NCBI GenBank assembly: GCA_038501625.1
Contig: JAZAYU010000005.1
Coordinates: 2,976,001 to 3,040,000 of the forward strand
Length of the DNA stretch: 64,000 bases
Direction of reading: 5' to 3'
From: Corbicula japonica
Taxonomy: Eukaryota; Mollusca; Bivalvia; Venerida; Cyrenidae
In this document: piece by piece, positions 1-13,140 of the stretch
Position numbering within the stretch: the first letter of the stretch is position 1
Layout of the letters: the number at the start of each line of letters is the position of its first letter
Program-made: the position numbers and the translations under genes
Notes under the pieces: model-generated
Databases searched by the model: none
The model's input: only the letters and a program-made list of their open reading frames with translations
Told to the model about the DNA's origin: nothing

Positions 1-465
1 TAGTTCGCCTCTACCAAACGAGATATAGGCATGAAATTGCTTTCATTTATTTTCCTGATATGTTATTTCTGCAAACAAGCCACAAACAGGCCGATTTCTA
101 ACAGTTAAGAGGCCCCCAGATGATGAGAAAAAAAGCATATTCTTAAAACGGACTTCATTCAAATGGACCACGGAGGGATACAGCGTGATTTGGTGTAATT
201 CAACCTTCAGTACTGTTAAAGCCACCTGATTATCCCTATGGTAAAGTATCGTGTGCTTTTGGAAAGACTCCGTTTAAAAATTGGGTCTGCAGTATTTTAA
301 TATTTGTCATGTTCGGTGGCTTTTAAAGTTCCTTTTTCATCTTCTATTGTTTCAGTATCACAGTAGAGTTGTTTTTGCCGTTTGGCGGACGTTAAACGTC
401 GCCCAGTACATTCAATCAGTGCTGTTATCAATTACGCTATCTGAAGGCCTTTGAGCACGATATTT
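1..465. other. Intergenic sequence with a degraded dispersed repeat
   Basis: No gene seen. Positions 270-345 are a diverged copy of the repeat described at 466-640, sharing the GCAATATTTTxATATTTGTC-like run and the CTTTTCATCT tail. Confidence 0.4.
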
Positions 466-640
466 ATATTGAATTGCACTCAATGTATTGCTAGGAGGTG
501 TGGATAGTGATACGGGAGCCCAGAGATATGGACTTCCATTACAGCTTATAAACAGGCTCAATCAAACCGAGCCTGCAATATTTTGATATTTGTCGTGTTC
601 GGGTGGTTTCAATTTTTCTTTTTAAATCTATTCAAAAGGT
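466..640 (+). repeat. Dispersed repeat, copy 1 (partner at 1279-1440)
   Basis: Both copies share a lead-in with attg.actcaa, a middle of ttccattac.gc, and a strong common block beginning acaggctcaatcaaaccgag and running through the ATATTTGTCGTGTTCG motif. They lie in the same orientation about 810 bp apart. No terminal repeats or coding capacity were identified, so the class is unknown. Confidence 0.6.
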
Positions 641-789
641 ATAACATCCACCATTTCTACGACTTCATCAGATAAGAGTGATCGTTTTACTGTGGCACAA
701 AGTGCTAATCAGGTTACCATTTGACAAAAATCTTTTCTCTCTGTCGGCTGGATGCGGCCATTCCTGATATGCATATTTGAATTTTCACT

Positions 790-915
790 TGTTTGTTTGA
801 AAAAAACACGCCTGAACCAAGAATTGAACCCGGGATCCCCCGCATGCCAGTCCGACATTGTACCACGTCGCCATAACAGCTAGCTCTATGGCAAGATGGT
901 ACAAGTGTGGTACTA
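790..915 (-). mobile_element. tRNA-derived SINE-like fragment
   Basis: On the minus strand the segment reads like a tRNA: a TGGCGACGTGG box-A-like run, then cggactggcatgcggggga, then CCCGGGTTCAATTCTTGG, which contains a box-B-like GGTTCAATTC. The overall pattern resembles tRNA-Gly. The anticodon arm does not pair cleanly, so this is a SINE head or tRNA pseudogene rather than a functional tRNA. Confidence 0.5.
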
Positions 916-1278
916 ACCCAACCATAGCCGGGTTACATTTTATAGGAATTAGATGGCTACTATGACCTAAGAGGTCATGCTTAGTAAATTGCATGCTTTT
1001 ACGGACACAATTATAGCAAGTATGTTAGAATATGCAGTACATGAAAATAGGCCCTGATGGCATATGTTAATTGATAATGACCTATAGTTTATTTGGTGTA
1101 AATGGATAGTCCAAACGCAGCTTTAAAACATATAAGTTAACCAGCTAACGTTAACCAGTTAACCAGCTAGTTAAATGGTACCAGCAATGATTTCCAGCCT
1201 TTAAAAATATACATGTCATGTTATAATAGTTTCATGCATTCCATCGTTTCGGATGGATCCAAATTGTACTATTGGTGT

Positions 1279-1440
1279 AAATATTGAGTTGCGCTCAACC
1301 TGGGGCTAGGCGGCGTGGGCAGTAATATGCATTTTCCATTACTGCCCATGAACAGGCTCAATCAAACCGAGCCTGCAATATTTTCATATTTGTCGTGTTC
1401 GTCGGCTTTCAAAGTTCCCTTTTCATCTATTACAAAAGGG
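1279..1440 (+). repeat. Dispersed repeat, copy 2 (partner at 466-640)
   Basis: Same block as copy 1, with the added phrase ggcggcgtgggcagtaat before the shared part. The two copies bracket a tRNA-like SINE fragment. Confidence 0.6.
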
Positions 1441-1754
1441 AGACTATTTACATAGGGCTTTCGCATTTACGCAGGAGAGATTGAATACCTTTATATGTTT
1501 ATTTCATGTAATTAATCATAAAAACAATATCCTTTGAAAGATTGACTGTTTCCCGTAGATATCAACAGTCAGATTTATAAACCAAAAGTAGCACAATAAA
1601 CTTAGGCGACGTGTAAAGCTAACACAATTTCCCTTTTTAGTCAAACAAACGTCAAAGGGATAAGGATAGGAGAGTGAGGGTAGAATAAAACTCATCAGTC
1701 TATCAGGATTTATAATTCTTGTCTGCAGATCATATTCTCGAAGTTTTGTGAGTA

Positions 1755-2641
1755 TACAGTGAAACCTGTCTTAGCAGCCACCTGCGAATAGCAACCACCT
1801 GTCTTAAACAGCCAGTTTGAATATGACATAAACCAACAATTTGTTCTATTTTACTGTCTTTAAGGGATTGCCTCACTCCTCCCAACTTTGTTCATCGATA
1901 AAAAGAAAATTGTCAAAATCTCAATAACGGCAAAATGCCGTTAAACGAAACTTTGCACAAATGTATGTTATTAATGTATCTTTATTTTGCAGATGGTAAG
2001 ACACGTTATAAGAGTAAAGAAAAATAGCGAGATCTAAAAATTCCCTTAACTTCTATTTACATAAATTCACAAAAACTAAACAAAACAAAACATCATTTTA
2101 AATGCCCACATGAGTAATATGATACTGACAACAATTTATTGTGTCCTCGTGACTTACATATGTAAACTTCACGAGATTTTAGTAAAAGTGTGTTTGACCT
2201 TCAATTTTCTGGACGCTTCCTGGTCGCGTAAACGGATGACAATCACTGATTTCTCTTTTAGTAGTTGACAATTTTTTACAAAGTACACAACATTTTCTTG
2301 TCAGTATCATTGCGCTCACTTGGGAATTCAAAATTATGTTTTGTATCGCTTAGTATTTGTGAATTTATGCAAATAGAATTTTAAGGAATTTTTAGGTCTA
2401 GCTTTTTTTCTTTACTTTTCTAACGTATCTTACTGTATGCAAAATAAAGATACATTAGTAACATTCATTTGTGCAAAGTTTCATTAAACGGCATTTTGCC
2501 ATTATTGAGATTTTGATAATTTTCTTTTTATCGATGAACAAAGTTGGGAGGAGTGTGGCAATCCCTTAACAGCCACCTGTCTTCAGCAGCCACTTTTTGT
2601 CACTCCCATGGGTGGCTGCTAGAGACAGGTTGGACTGAAGT
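1755..2641. mobile_element. Long foldback (inverted-repeat) element
   Basis: The left half (about 1755-2150) and the reverse complement of the right half (about 2250-2641) match over almost their whole length. They share an AACCTGTCT..GCAGCCACC tip, the AAGGGATTGCC..ACTCCTCCC block, the CAACTTTGTTCATCGATAAA block and the ATGTATCTTTATTTTGCA block. This leaves a loop of only about 100 bp. Such structures are typical of foldback or MITE-type DNA transposons. No ORF is present. Confidence 0.75.
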
Positions 2642-2737
2642 ACAAATACTTTCAAAAATTTAACAAATATAGCGTTTTAGATTAGTTATTTATATGGACA
2701 AAATTCAAACAATTATCGATTGGAAGTTACCATTCTT

Positions 2738-3105
2738 GTTGACACAAGTTTTGTGTCGCCGATGCCCATGTGTCTGCCAACTACTTCAGGCAGCAGAACA
2801 AATACTGTCCGACACTAATGATGCCCATGTGTCTGCCTACATCTTCAGGCAACAGAACAAATACTTAAAAACACTAATGATGCCCATGTGTCTGCCTACA
2901 TCTTCAGGCAACAGAACAAATACTAAACAAACACTAATGATGCCCATGTGTCTGCCTACTACTTCAGGCAACAGAACAAATACTTAAAAACACTAATGAT
3001 GCCCATGTGTCTGCCTATTTCTTCAGGCAACAGAACAAATACTTAGGGACACTAATGATGCCCATGTGTCTGCCTACTTCAGGCAACAGAACACATACTT
3101 ACGGT
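2738..3105 (+). repeat. HINE-like 5' end followed by six 59-60-bp tandem units
   Basis: The array is preceded by a perfect hairpin, GACACAA (2741-2747) with TTGTGTC (2751-2757), followed by GCC. This matches the reverse complement of the 3' end of the element at 19684-20880. Units start near 2761, 2820, 2879, 2939, 2999 and 3058 and each contains GATGCCCATGTGTCTGCC. Each unit can form a small GCCT/AGGC hairpin. The open frame across it is a by-product of the repeats. Confidence 0.65.
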
Positions 3106-5440
3106 TAACGTGAAAGATACTTTTATTCCAAACTCTGGAAGCAAACAAGCAAGCCAGACAAGAGTTCAACAAGTTTATTGCCAACCATGCCTATGTACAA
3201 GCGAATGTACACAGTACATATTAAACATAAAATCATTGATTGTACACAGTACACATGAAATTATTACACAATTTGTGTCCAATTTAATCAAATTGTTGTA
3301 AATAAGCTTATGTCAGCTTTACAGGGCTACAATTTCTGTTATCTCCAACCACTTAAAATATTATTTGCTTCCTTTATTTATATCTAATTTATCACCTAAG
3401 TAACATGAGCTTACAATTTCTTATTTAAAAACTTGTGTTTTTATCATACATTTATAAACATGTCCCTAAAACTGAAATATATAAACGTAAAATGTAAACA
3501 TAGATTTTGATTTAAAGCAGCATAAATGGCACATAAAACAATTCATGTTCAAATGAAGTCTTTGTATTTATGACAAATGCTTGCATGTTAATATTCTTGG
3601 TTTCAGATTTTGCCATCATCATGACTTCGATGTCATATGCAATATAATTTGAAAGTTTAATGAAAAAATATTAAGAAATCACAAAGTTATAGCAAATGTA
3701 AAGTCAGATAACTCCAAGGATAAATAACTCTGTCAAATGTGACATTGACCTAACGATTTCAGCATCATTCCCACTTCGATGCCATAAGCAATATAACGTA
3801 ATCACCCTAAGTCTTGGGACACCCTAATTTTTCACGAAATGTTCACTTGTCTAATGAGAGGCTATCAACCTATATGACAGGAAGGTTGCTAAACAGAACA
3901 TAACAGTAAGTTATTGGAAGATGAATAAGCAAAATTCAAATTGTAACAATTTAACTTTAACAAATTAATTTATGCAGAAAACAAATCATATATTAAAACA
4001 CTAAAAGCCACACAACTTTATTCTACCTAAATGGCATCATTCTATTTTCTCAATATGATTTTATTCTTATCAAAACTATGGCAACAGAATAATAAAAACA
4101 TGAAGAAGCACAACACAGCAAAGCAGAGTGTTTTCAATACCATAACCGGAATCTTTAGCTTAACAAAGTTATAAAGAATAGCATTAAGCAGAATTTGACA
4201 GCCACTCCCCTTACAAGAGAACAATCATCAGACAGAACACTTATAAATCTTTTTCTAAATATAATCAGAAATACATTAAATTTTAGCACAGACTCCATTT
4301 ACATCTAGGTTTGCCTTTTTTGTTTGTGGTTAATTGTACAGTAAAGATATTTATACTTATGTTAGATCTGATTAAAGAAATAAACTTTTACATAAATTTC
4401 AGTTAAGTTTTTACTTTGTACACACTCCAAACTCTCGACAGAGAGATTACTATACAAAGCATACATGTAAGACAGTAGAAGTCCTGCAGTCATCAAATTA
4501 TATCTTAAACTATCAGTCATCAGGAAGTAAAAGATAAATGTAAGTTTTTTCCAAATAGTTAATACATTAATAACTTAATTGTAAAGAAAATATTACGGAA
4601 GACACATATCCTGATCTATAACCCTTGCTATTTTCTTCAGTTTTTATTTCCAAATTCTATTTATATCAAGCAACAGTGAAAATACACCACATGCTTAACA
4701 AACCACACTGATGATCCTTAAGGTAATTTAAATATAAAAATATTAATTGTTCAAAGAACAATATCACTTAAAAACTGCGCTTAACAGTAACATTAAGTTA
4801 CAAAATAAAATTTAATGTTCTTAAGTCATGCATATACATCAAAAGAAAACATGCATTTCATTTCTGAGCCTGAAGTATTCACGGCACATCTATTGAAAAA
4901 CAGATGGCAAACAAATTGCTAATAAAACATACACAAAATTGCTAATATAACATACAAATAATTAAAGCTGCAATAAAAGATAATTATTTACAATATCAGT
5001 GCAATTCAAAAATACATACTAAAAGATGAATGAATAAAAACATGAAAAAGTAAAATTGTGGAATCAATTTATTTTGTGCAAGTTTAATTTATTTCAAGTC
5101 ACTGAAAGTTTGTGAAATCGAAATCAGTCAAAGTTAAATCAGCACATCTTAGGTAATTGTGGAAATTTAATCCTGTATAGAATGTTGTCTGCAGCGTCTG
5201 CACAGAATAAAATGATACCACAACAAATAATAAAAATTAACAAATAAAAACATAAAACAAATAAAGTCTCTGGTTTGTTGCTAAAGGCAGTAATGAGGTG
5301 GTGTAAGTTGTAAGGTAAAGATAACAACATTTACATGTTACAGAAACTTTACTGACAGCATTTCATAAAATGATTTATTTTCTCTATCTGATTTGTCTCT
5401 CCAAACAAGGGTTGAACTTGATCTGATGCTAACTGCGAGT
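3106..5440. other. AT-rich sequence without a recognisable gene
   Basis: No exon, repeat family or RNA gene was recognised. Short open frames here have no family resemblance. The sequence is very AT-rich with many short A and T runs. Confidence 0.5.
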
Positions 5441-5445
5441 GTCGT

Positions 5446-7475
5446 CTGCTGAACTCATAGAAATCTGCTGTGAACTGATCAGTTCAGTGAGTATCTGCCG
5501 AGAACTGATCTGTTCAGTGAGTGTCGTGTACTTAGCTCACAGAATCTGCCGAGATCTGATCTGTTCAGTGAGTGTCATGTGTTAAGCTCACAGAAATCTG
5601 TTGTGAACTGATCTGTTCAGCTAGTGTCATGTGCTTAGCTCACAGAAATCTGCTGTAAACTGATCTGTTCAGCTAGTGATGTGGGCTTAGCTCACAGAAA
5701 TCTGCTGTGAACTGATCTGTTCAGTGAGTATCGTGTGCTTAGCTCACAGAAATCTGCTGTGAACTGATCTGTTCAGTGAGTGTTGTGTGCTTAGCTCACA
5801 GAAATCTGCTGTGAACTGATCTGTTCAGTAAGTGTCGTGTGCGTAGCTCACAGAAATCTGCTGTGAACTGATCTGTTCAGTGAGTGTCGTGTACTAAGCT
5901 CTCAGAAATCTGCTGAGAATTGATCTGTTCAGCTAGTGTAGTGTGCTTAGCTCACTGAAATCTGCTGTGAACTGATCTGCTCAGATAGTGATGTGTGCTT
6001 AGCTCACAGAAATCTGCTGTGAACTTATCTGTTCAGTGAGTGTCGTGTGCTTAGCTCACAGAAATCTGCTGTGAACTGATCTGTTAAGCTAGTGTTGTGT
6101 GCTTAGCTCACAGAAATCTGCTTTGAACTGATATGTTCAGCTAGTGTTGTGTGCTTAGCTCACAGAAATCTGCTGTGAACTGATCTGATCAGTTAGTGTT
6201 GTGTGCTTAGCTCACAGAAATCTGCTGTGAACTGATCTGTTCAGTAAGTGTCGCGTGCTTAGTTCACTGAAATCTGCTGTCAACTGATCTGTTCAGTGAG
6301 TGTCGTGTGCTTAGCTCACAGAAATCTGCTGTGAACTGATCTGTTCAGTGGGTGTCATGTGCTTAGCTCACAGAAATCTGCTGTGAACTGATCTGTTCAG
6401 CTAGTGTCGTGTAATTAGCTCACAGAAATCTGCTGTGAACTGATCTGATCAGCTAGTGTCGTGTGCTTAGCTCACAGAAATCTGCTGTGAACTGATCTGT
6501 TCAGTGTGTGTCGTGTGCTTAGCTCACAGAAATCTGCTGTTAACTGATCTGTTCAGTGAGTGTCGTGTGCTTAGCTCACAGAAATCTGCTGTGAACTGAG
6601 CTGTTCAGTGAGTGTTGTGTGCTTAGCTCACAGAAATCTGCTGTGAACTGATCTTTTCATTGAGTGTCGTGTGCTTAGCTCACAGAAATCTGCTGTGAAC
6701 TGATCTGTTCAGTGAGTGTTGTGTGCTTAGCTCACAGAAATCTGCTGTGAACTGATCTGTTCAGTAGGTGTCATGTGCTTAGCTCACAGAAATCTGCTGT
6801 GAACTGATCTGTTCAGCTAGTGTCGTGTGCTTAGCTCACAGAAATCTGCTGTGAACTGATCTGTCAAGCTAGTGTCGTGTGCTTAGCTCACAGCAATCTG
6901 CTGTGAACTGATCTGTTCAGTGAGTGTCTTGTGCTTAGATCACAGAAATCTGCTGTGAACTGATCTGTTCAGTGAGTGTCGTGTGCTTAGCTCACAGAAA
7001 TCTGCTGTGAACTTATCTGTTAAGCTAGTGTCGTGTGCTTAGCTCACAGAAATCTGCAGTGAACTGATCTGTTCAGTGAGTGTCATGTGCTTAGCTCACA
7101 GAAATCTGCTGTGAACTGATCTGTTCAGCTAGTGTCGTGTGCTTAGCTCACAGAAATCAGCTGTGAACTGATCTGATCAGCTAGTGATGTGTGCTTAGCT
7201 CACAGAAATCTGCTGTGAACTGATCTTTTCAGTGAGTGTCATGTGCTTAGCTCACAGAAATCTGCTGTAAACTGATCCGTTCAGTGAGTGTCGTGTGCTT
7301 AGCTCACAGAAATCTGCTTTGAACTGATCTGTTCAGTGAGTGTCGTGTGCTTAGCACACAGAAATCTGCCGTGAACTGATCTGTTCAGCTAGTGATGTGT
7401 GCTTAGCTCACAGAAATCTGCTGTGAACTTATCTGTTCAGCTAGTGTCGTGTGCTTAGCTCACAGAAATCTGGTA
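5446..7475 (+). repeat. 52-bp satellite array, about 39 units
   Basis: The unit is 52 bp and centres on CACAGAAATCTGCTGTGAAC, TGATCTGTTCAGTGAGTGTC and GTGTGCTTAGCT. Each unit carries an ACTGA-TCTGT-TCAGT hairpin with a 5-bp stem. Two main variants are interspersed, with TTCAGTGAGTG or TTCAGCTAGTG, plus scattered single changes. The first units (about 5446-5640) are more diverged, with length changes. Confidence 0.95.
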
Positions 7476-8077
7476 GCAACCAGGTTCTTGTTAACTGATT
7501 TTCATGTCAATGTCATCAATGTCATTCAAACTCATCAAAATGCAAGCCTGGGCTCTATCCTACAAGCCTGGGCTCTATCCTACTTCTCTTACTTTTAACT
7601 GATGTGTTTATCCAATACTTATCATCCACAAAGGTTTTCTGTAAACTTTCTTTATCTCATCATTTCCATGTTAACATATTTAAATCTACCTGAATTAGTT
7701 GAGCGTCATATTATATCCAGTGACATGAAATAAGGGTTCATGCCTATCAATCCCATGCTGATAAATAAATAAAATATCAATGATTTTGCAATATCAGCAA
7801 ATTTCAAACACTGTATTTTTTTCAACTTTTTTTTAAATAAAACACAAGCCCTACCCCTGAATAAAAACAAATACAAACATATGTTAAGTATCTCCATAAA
7901 ACCTTACAAATTAGAAAACTTTAAACAAAGCCAATAAAATATGAAAAAAGCAAAAGTACAAAATAAGTTACATCAGCAAAACTTTGGTGTTCAGTAAACT
8001 TCAATCTTAACAATAAAGATATATAGTGAAAATATATCACACAAATACTTTTTTGATTATCTAATATACATTAAATA
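7476..8077. other. AT-rich sequence, nothing recognised
   Basis: The only structure seen is a 20-bp direct duplication, aagcctgggctctatcctac, near 7545-7582. Confidence 0.45.
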
Positions 8078-8079
8078 TA

Positions 8080-8949
8080 CAGTCCACACTCGTTGTGTCG
8101 AAGTCGTCAGGACTGTACATTTTAATTTGAGATATCCGAAGTTTGACACATCCGATTTAGTGCCAATGCACGAATATCATACTTATATGTTTCTAATGCT
8201 GACATGATCGTGAGTGCTGGAACTCGTTTATGAACATTTCAATGGATCAATTTGTTAATTAAAAACAGAACAGAAAAAATATATTAATTTGAATATATTT
8301 ATTACATGTTAAAAAACCATCATCGTTAAGTTTCGGTGTGTGTGTGTAACATGGTCATCATCATCACTTTGCGTGTTAAACTTGTCTTTCGTTATTTTTA
8401 ATGTAAACTAATTCAAATTAATATTCACCCCATAATCATGAATTTGGAGCTTTTTTGTACTTCAGTCTTGTTGGGGGAGAATTGATTACGTTTGGATTAT
8501 GTTTTTGCATGTGTTGTCCTAAACGGATGAACTCATATTTTTTGGCCTGGTTGTCACAATGTCATGATTATTATAATTAAATGTTGTTGTTTTTTAAACT
8601 GGAATTAATTGCATTTACGAATCCGAATATTTTACATCCAAATGGATTAAATAAGCGAATATTTTACTGAACAGGTGATAATCGTTAATTTTTATTAAAT
8701 AATATTATCTTGTTTGCCGACAAGTTCTCTCTTTGAAAAAGCTGCATGCATTGTTCGACTGCGGCAAGTTTCACACTTCGACTTATCCGTTGATTTTATA
8801 TAGCATAATTTAGCCGGCGGGTTCTAAATTTACTTCGACTTATGAAAACATTGTTTAAGTGGAATTCCATGTAATAAGAACACATTTTGACGGGACCGTA
8901 AAATTAATTCGAGATAACCTAACGAGTTTGACACAAGGAGTGTGGACTG
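8080..8949. mobile_element. pogo/Tigger-like MITE (copy 1)
   Basis: The termini are inverted: CAGTCCACACTCGTTGTGTC at the left and GACACAAGGAGTGTGGACTG at the right. They match in 18 of 20 positions and are flanked by TA on both sides (8078-8079, 8950-8951). CAGT starts, TA target sites and internal runs such as TTCGACTTAT resemble pogo/Tigger non-autonomous elements. No transposase frame remains. Confidence 0.8.
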
Positions 8950-8951
8950 TA

Positions 8952-10860
8952 TTTGATCCAGTCTCAATGAAAACAAAACTTAATAAATGTATCTATATAA
9001 ATTCTCACATAAGTTTCTTTAGTCTAAGAGAACACCACTAGATATAATCACTTTTAAGCTTCATTAATGGATTCAGATTAAAAATCTGAAAATTCATAAA
9101 TATTAATAAGCACTGAAAATAGAGCAAACCAGCTACTGACAAACAATTATTTGATTCAAGAAGGTAGTATAAAGTCAAACTGTTTATGTTTGCCATGTTT
9201 CAGTCACTAAGCATCTGCTAAATTTTGGAAAAAATGTTGAATTCATTTTAAACCAATAATCCTTGGTAAACATTTACTTTTCACTGAACATCCTTTGTTT
9301 TGTAAATTTACTTTTGACAAGTTTTAAAAATACTGGTTATAAGTATTTCCACATACAAACAAATATCTAAGCTAGTTACTGTAACAAGAATGTTTGACAT
9401 AACTATGATTGGATGAATACACCGGGTAGGCTATAACAGCACACAGCAGCCACAGCAACAATAACACCAGTAGTCTTCTTACACTACATAGTCTAGCAAA
9501 AATAAATAACAGTCGTTTCATACTAAGTAACTGGCAACATGTCTGATAAAAATGTCTCGTGTTAAGTTATGCTTGTTTACTGGGAAAACTCCAAAATATA
9601 AAATCTAAGTTCTTTTTAGTTTAATAATACATGTTTACCAAACATTTTTGAAAATAAAAATTCAAAACTTTGAATGCATTCATATTGCAGGGCATAAGGT
9701 TTGTGGATGTCAGTAGACCTGCAATGTTGGTGGTTCTGAAATTCATATTTTTCAATTGTATTAAATCATATATTTTCTTCTGATGATGTATTTCACTGGG
9801 ATCTAAATTCACAGATATCAAAACTTTAACAGGTGTATAAAAGTTTTGCACAGTTGTAAAGAAGTAAAGCTTAAATTAATTGTTTTTATATTAATATTAT
9901 TGCTCTATATTTTAGAGTTTCCTGAAAGGAAAAACAATCTCTAAAACATGCTCTCTGTTATTTTTATTACAAGACAAATATTTAAATAATTTAAAAACAT
10001 TCAAATCAGACTACAAGAGACTTTTGATTTGGAAAGTTGTTATAACATAACTGCTTGCTTTAAATAGTTTATGCCTCTGGATCTGTCTGCAAGGTACTGA
10101 CACATAAATACTTAAACTCGTGTATGTAATACTGTTTACATACTGGCAGCTTTTGAACTAAGTATTTCCTATAAAAGTTCTTGGAATAAAATATTCCACA
10201 AATTTATCAATAGCAATAAAATGTTTCGTGTAAAAACAATTTCGGATTCTATGTGGAACTATTTTAACTGAATTTTACACTTGATTACGGTAGTTTTGCA
10301 TATACATTAATGACATATTATGTAAGCACTGTATTCCAAGCAGCAGGGTCACAGAACAGTCAAAATCAATGTGAAACACTACACAGTTCACACTTAATAA
10401 CTGACAAAAATCTAACCGGCCATTTCTCAATCAAATGCATGATTTTTACAATTCATTTTTGAAATAATCAGTTCTTAAATTATTGATAAATTGTTTGAAC
10501 AATGTTAATAACATTTTTTCTTCAGCAAATGAGGCTATGAGCCATGATATTTTCAGTTTTTAGTTTGGAATACTCTCAAAATGTTTTTACTTTTTCATTT
10601 CATGCAATTTGATAAACAAAGCCAACTGATGATCAAAACAAGGCTATTTTGACTTCAGTAACAATATGGTGATGTTCATATTTGGACATTAAGAACAATG
10701 CTGTAGTTATGGCTAGAAAATCTAGACCTATCTAGATTCCTGATATCTGCCACCGTTTAATAAGTGGGCCCCACTTATTATTACATAATAAAATAAATAA
10801 AAATAGTAAAATATAATAAAAAGAATTAAAATAGAAACTTGAAAAAAAGGTGAAATATGC
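8952..10860. other. AT-rich sequence without a recognisable gene
   Basis: No exon, repeat or RNA gene could be supported. Open frames are short and low in complexity. Confidence 0.45.
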
Positions 10861-10864
10861 ATAT

Positions 10865-10985
10865 AAGGAATCGCCACATTCAGAAAAAACAGCCTCCCCA
10901 CACAGTCAAGAAGAAGAGAGGGGGAGAGCATGGTTAATAAAATGATCAGTTTCAAAAAAGACACCACTAACAATAAACAAAAATG
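10865..10985. repeat. Dispersed repeat shared with 51104-51200
   Basis: The block CAGCCTCCCCACACAGTCAA followed by gaagaagagaggg.gagagca and ttaataaaatgatcagtttc is nearly identical at 51104-51200. It explains the similar peptide frames on the minus strand at both places. Confidence 0.7.
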
Positions 10986-10989
10986 AGAA

Positions 10990-12625
10990 ATTTTATAGAT
11001 TTAGTCTTAATAATATTTTCTATATGGTATTGGTAAAATTTAAGTTTATCAGACTTCTTTGTTTGACAATATTATTGCTTAAGGGTATTTGGTTTATTTT
11101 TGACAGACTAAGTAAATTATCTGTGGAACTTATAGCAATTAATATACAAAGAAATTTCCTTCTGTCACTTTTATGGTTTTATCAGCTTGGCTGCAAAATG
11201 ATAGCTATTTGATTAATTATTGATAAGTGTCAAGCCACAGTCTGATTAGGGTTTTAGGGGTTTTATATTTGCATATTTGTTACATTGAATTTTATTGGTT
11301 TAAAGTATAATTAGTTTTCTAATTTCATTGGTTGTTTAAGAAAACCTTAATTTTGATATAGAATGATTTTGGATAATTTAAGACAGTCTTGATAGAACAT
11401 TAATAAGGAAACAACTTGGAAATTTGTAACTTCATTTTAAGTCTTCAGAACAACTATTGAAATATTACTTGGACATTACAATACAATTTATTTGGTTATT
11501 TTGGAATTTGGATACATAAAGAATTTACAAGAACTATTTGCTGTGTTGTGTTTGACATTGTAAAGCAACTTAAAAGGTACTGCAGTGAACCCCTGGACCG
11601 AACGAATGAATGTTACAGAGGTGTGTCTACATTAGGGCATTGAGCTAATTAATTCCCCAACTCGCCGGTCAGCTCTAATGCTGAAGTTGACCCAGTGTAG
11701 ACTACACAAGTAAACAGACAACAGACAAACAATTCATACATTTCATTACGGTCGCATATCACCAACTTATGGATATGTTGGCATTTTTAAAACAATAAAA
11801 TACACCTGAGCTCAGCGAACAATTACTCCTCTTGCCAGCATAACATTTTTACTACCTGATAAAAACCCATTTTGTGTCTAAATTCTCAAGTGCATGCTCA
11901 GTGAATCTGTCTCTTGTGTGAACTTTAGGTGAACATTTCAACAAGTTAATTCTTTGATTGCCTTTCAATATATATATATATTAAATTACAAAACCAGTTG
12001 TAGTGATAATTTTTCATTGTCTGGAATAATATTTACCAGTGTTAAATGAAAGACATCACTATGATGTTGGAAAGAAACATGATGGTACGCTGGTACTCTC
12101 CATACATAGACCTGATCACAGTAGCTGTTTCATGTACACATGCTACATTGAACACACACAGAATAAACATATATCTAGGTCACACATCCTTGAAATACTC
12201 TGCCCTATTTGTCACAGGTAACTGTTGGATGGTTTAGTGTACAAACATTATGTAATCCATGTAAGGTTTTTCTCACCCACCCTCTTCCGCTATTCTCGGA
12301 GGATGCAAGTGTTCTAGCTGCAAGACCTTCCATCTATTTCCCAGTTACAAAGCTACTTTAACATTTTATTTCACACTATGTGATTAACTATATACTTTAC
12401 ATGGATACAGCTTGAATTTTCTAAAATCTAATTGGTCAAATCTAGGTGTTTGGCTATACATCAATAAAACAAAAACTTTACTAAAAAGTAATACTTTTCA
12501 CCTTTTATAAAGCAAAGGTATTTAAAGGTTGTTTGTAAAATGATCAGTACAGCAAGTTGTGCATCAAATAAATACTGTGCAGTGTGCACTTGTCTGATCT
12601 GAACAACAACTCAGACAAAATACAC
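10990..12625. other. Sequence without a recognisable gene
   Basis: AT-rich throughout. The short frames near 12039-12237 overlap in two frames and show no family features. A slightly GC-richer patch at 11585-11710 has no recognisable content. Confidence 0.4.
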
Positions 12626-12975
12626 TATAGCAGGTTATTTCTGCAGGTGCCAAATTTCTGCGTTTCTGCGGTCTTTGTACATAATATCAGAAATACATCC
12701 AGCAGAAAAAAAAACACCAGCAGAAATTTAAATCGCAAAATATTATCTCATTTTCGAACGAAAATCACCGGAGTCGCCATGACGTCCGAGATAATCCATT
12801 TAACAATACAGACAGGGTAAAATTATTACGATCAATTACCGCAAATCATTATCGTATAGGCATAGTATAAAGGCGACATTTGCTCAAACATTTCTCAACA
12901 TTCAATTCAATTGAATAGTTGTTTGAGAGTTGTTATTCATCGATAAATAATATCTTAGTAATTTTTTGATAAAGT

Positions 12976-13105
12976 AAATTGAGTAACAGGTATTAACCCA
13001 TGAAGAAAATATTAAATTGTATACAGTATGTACTAAGTGTAAATTGAGTAACAGGTATTAACCCATGAAGAAAATATTAAATTGTATACAGTATGTACTA
13101 AGTGT
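12976..13105 (+). repeat. Perfect 65-bp tandem duplication
   Basis: Positions 12976-13040 and 13041-13105 are identical, beginning AAATTGAGTAACAGGTATTA and ending GTATGTACTAAGTGT. Perfect identity implies a recent event. It lies directly upstream of the ORF at 13141. Confidence 0.93.
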
Positions 13106-13140
13106 TGACTAATACAAAATTGTATATCGACGAAACAAAC

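Noticed and set aside
806..905. Functional tRNA gene on the minus strand
   Set aside because: Box A and box B are recognisable but the anticodon arm does not pair and the acceptor stem is not complementary, so a SINE or pseudogene is more likely.
5446..7475. CRISPR-like appearance of regular repeats
   Set aside because: Units are contiguous with no unique spacers, and the genome is animal; this is a satellite.
12039..12237. Two overlapping plus-strand frames of 60-63 residues
   Set aside because: Different frames over the same bases, with no motifs or splice context.
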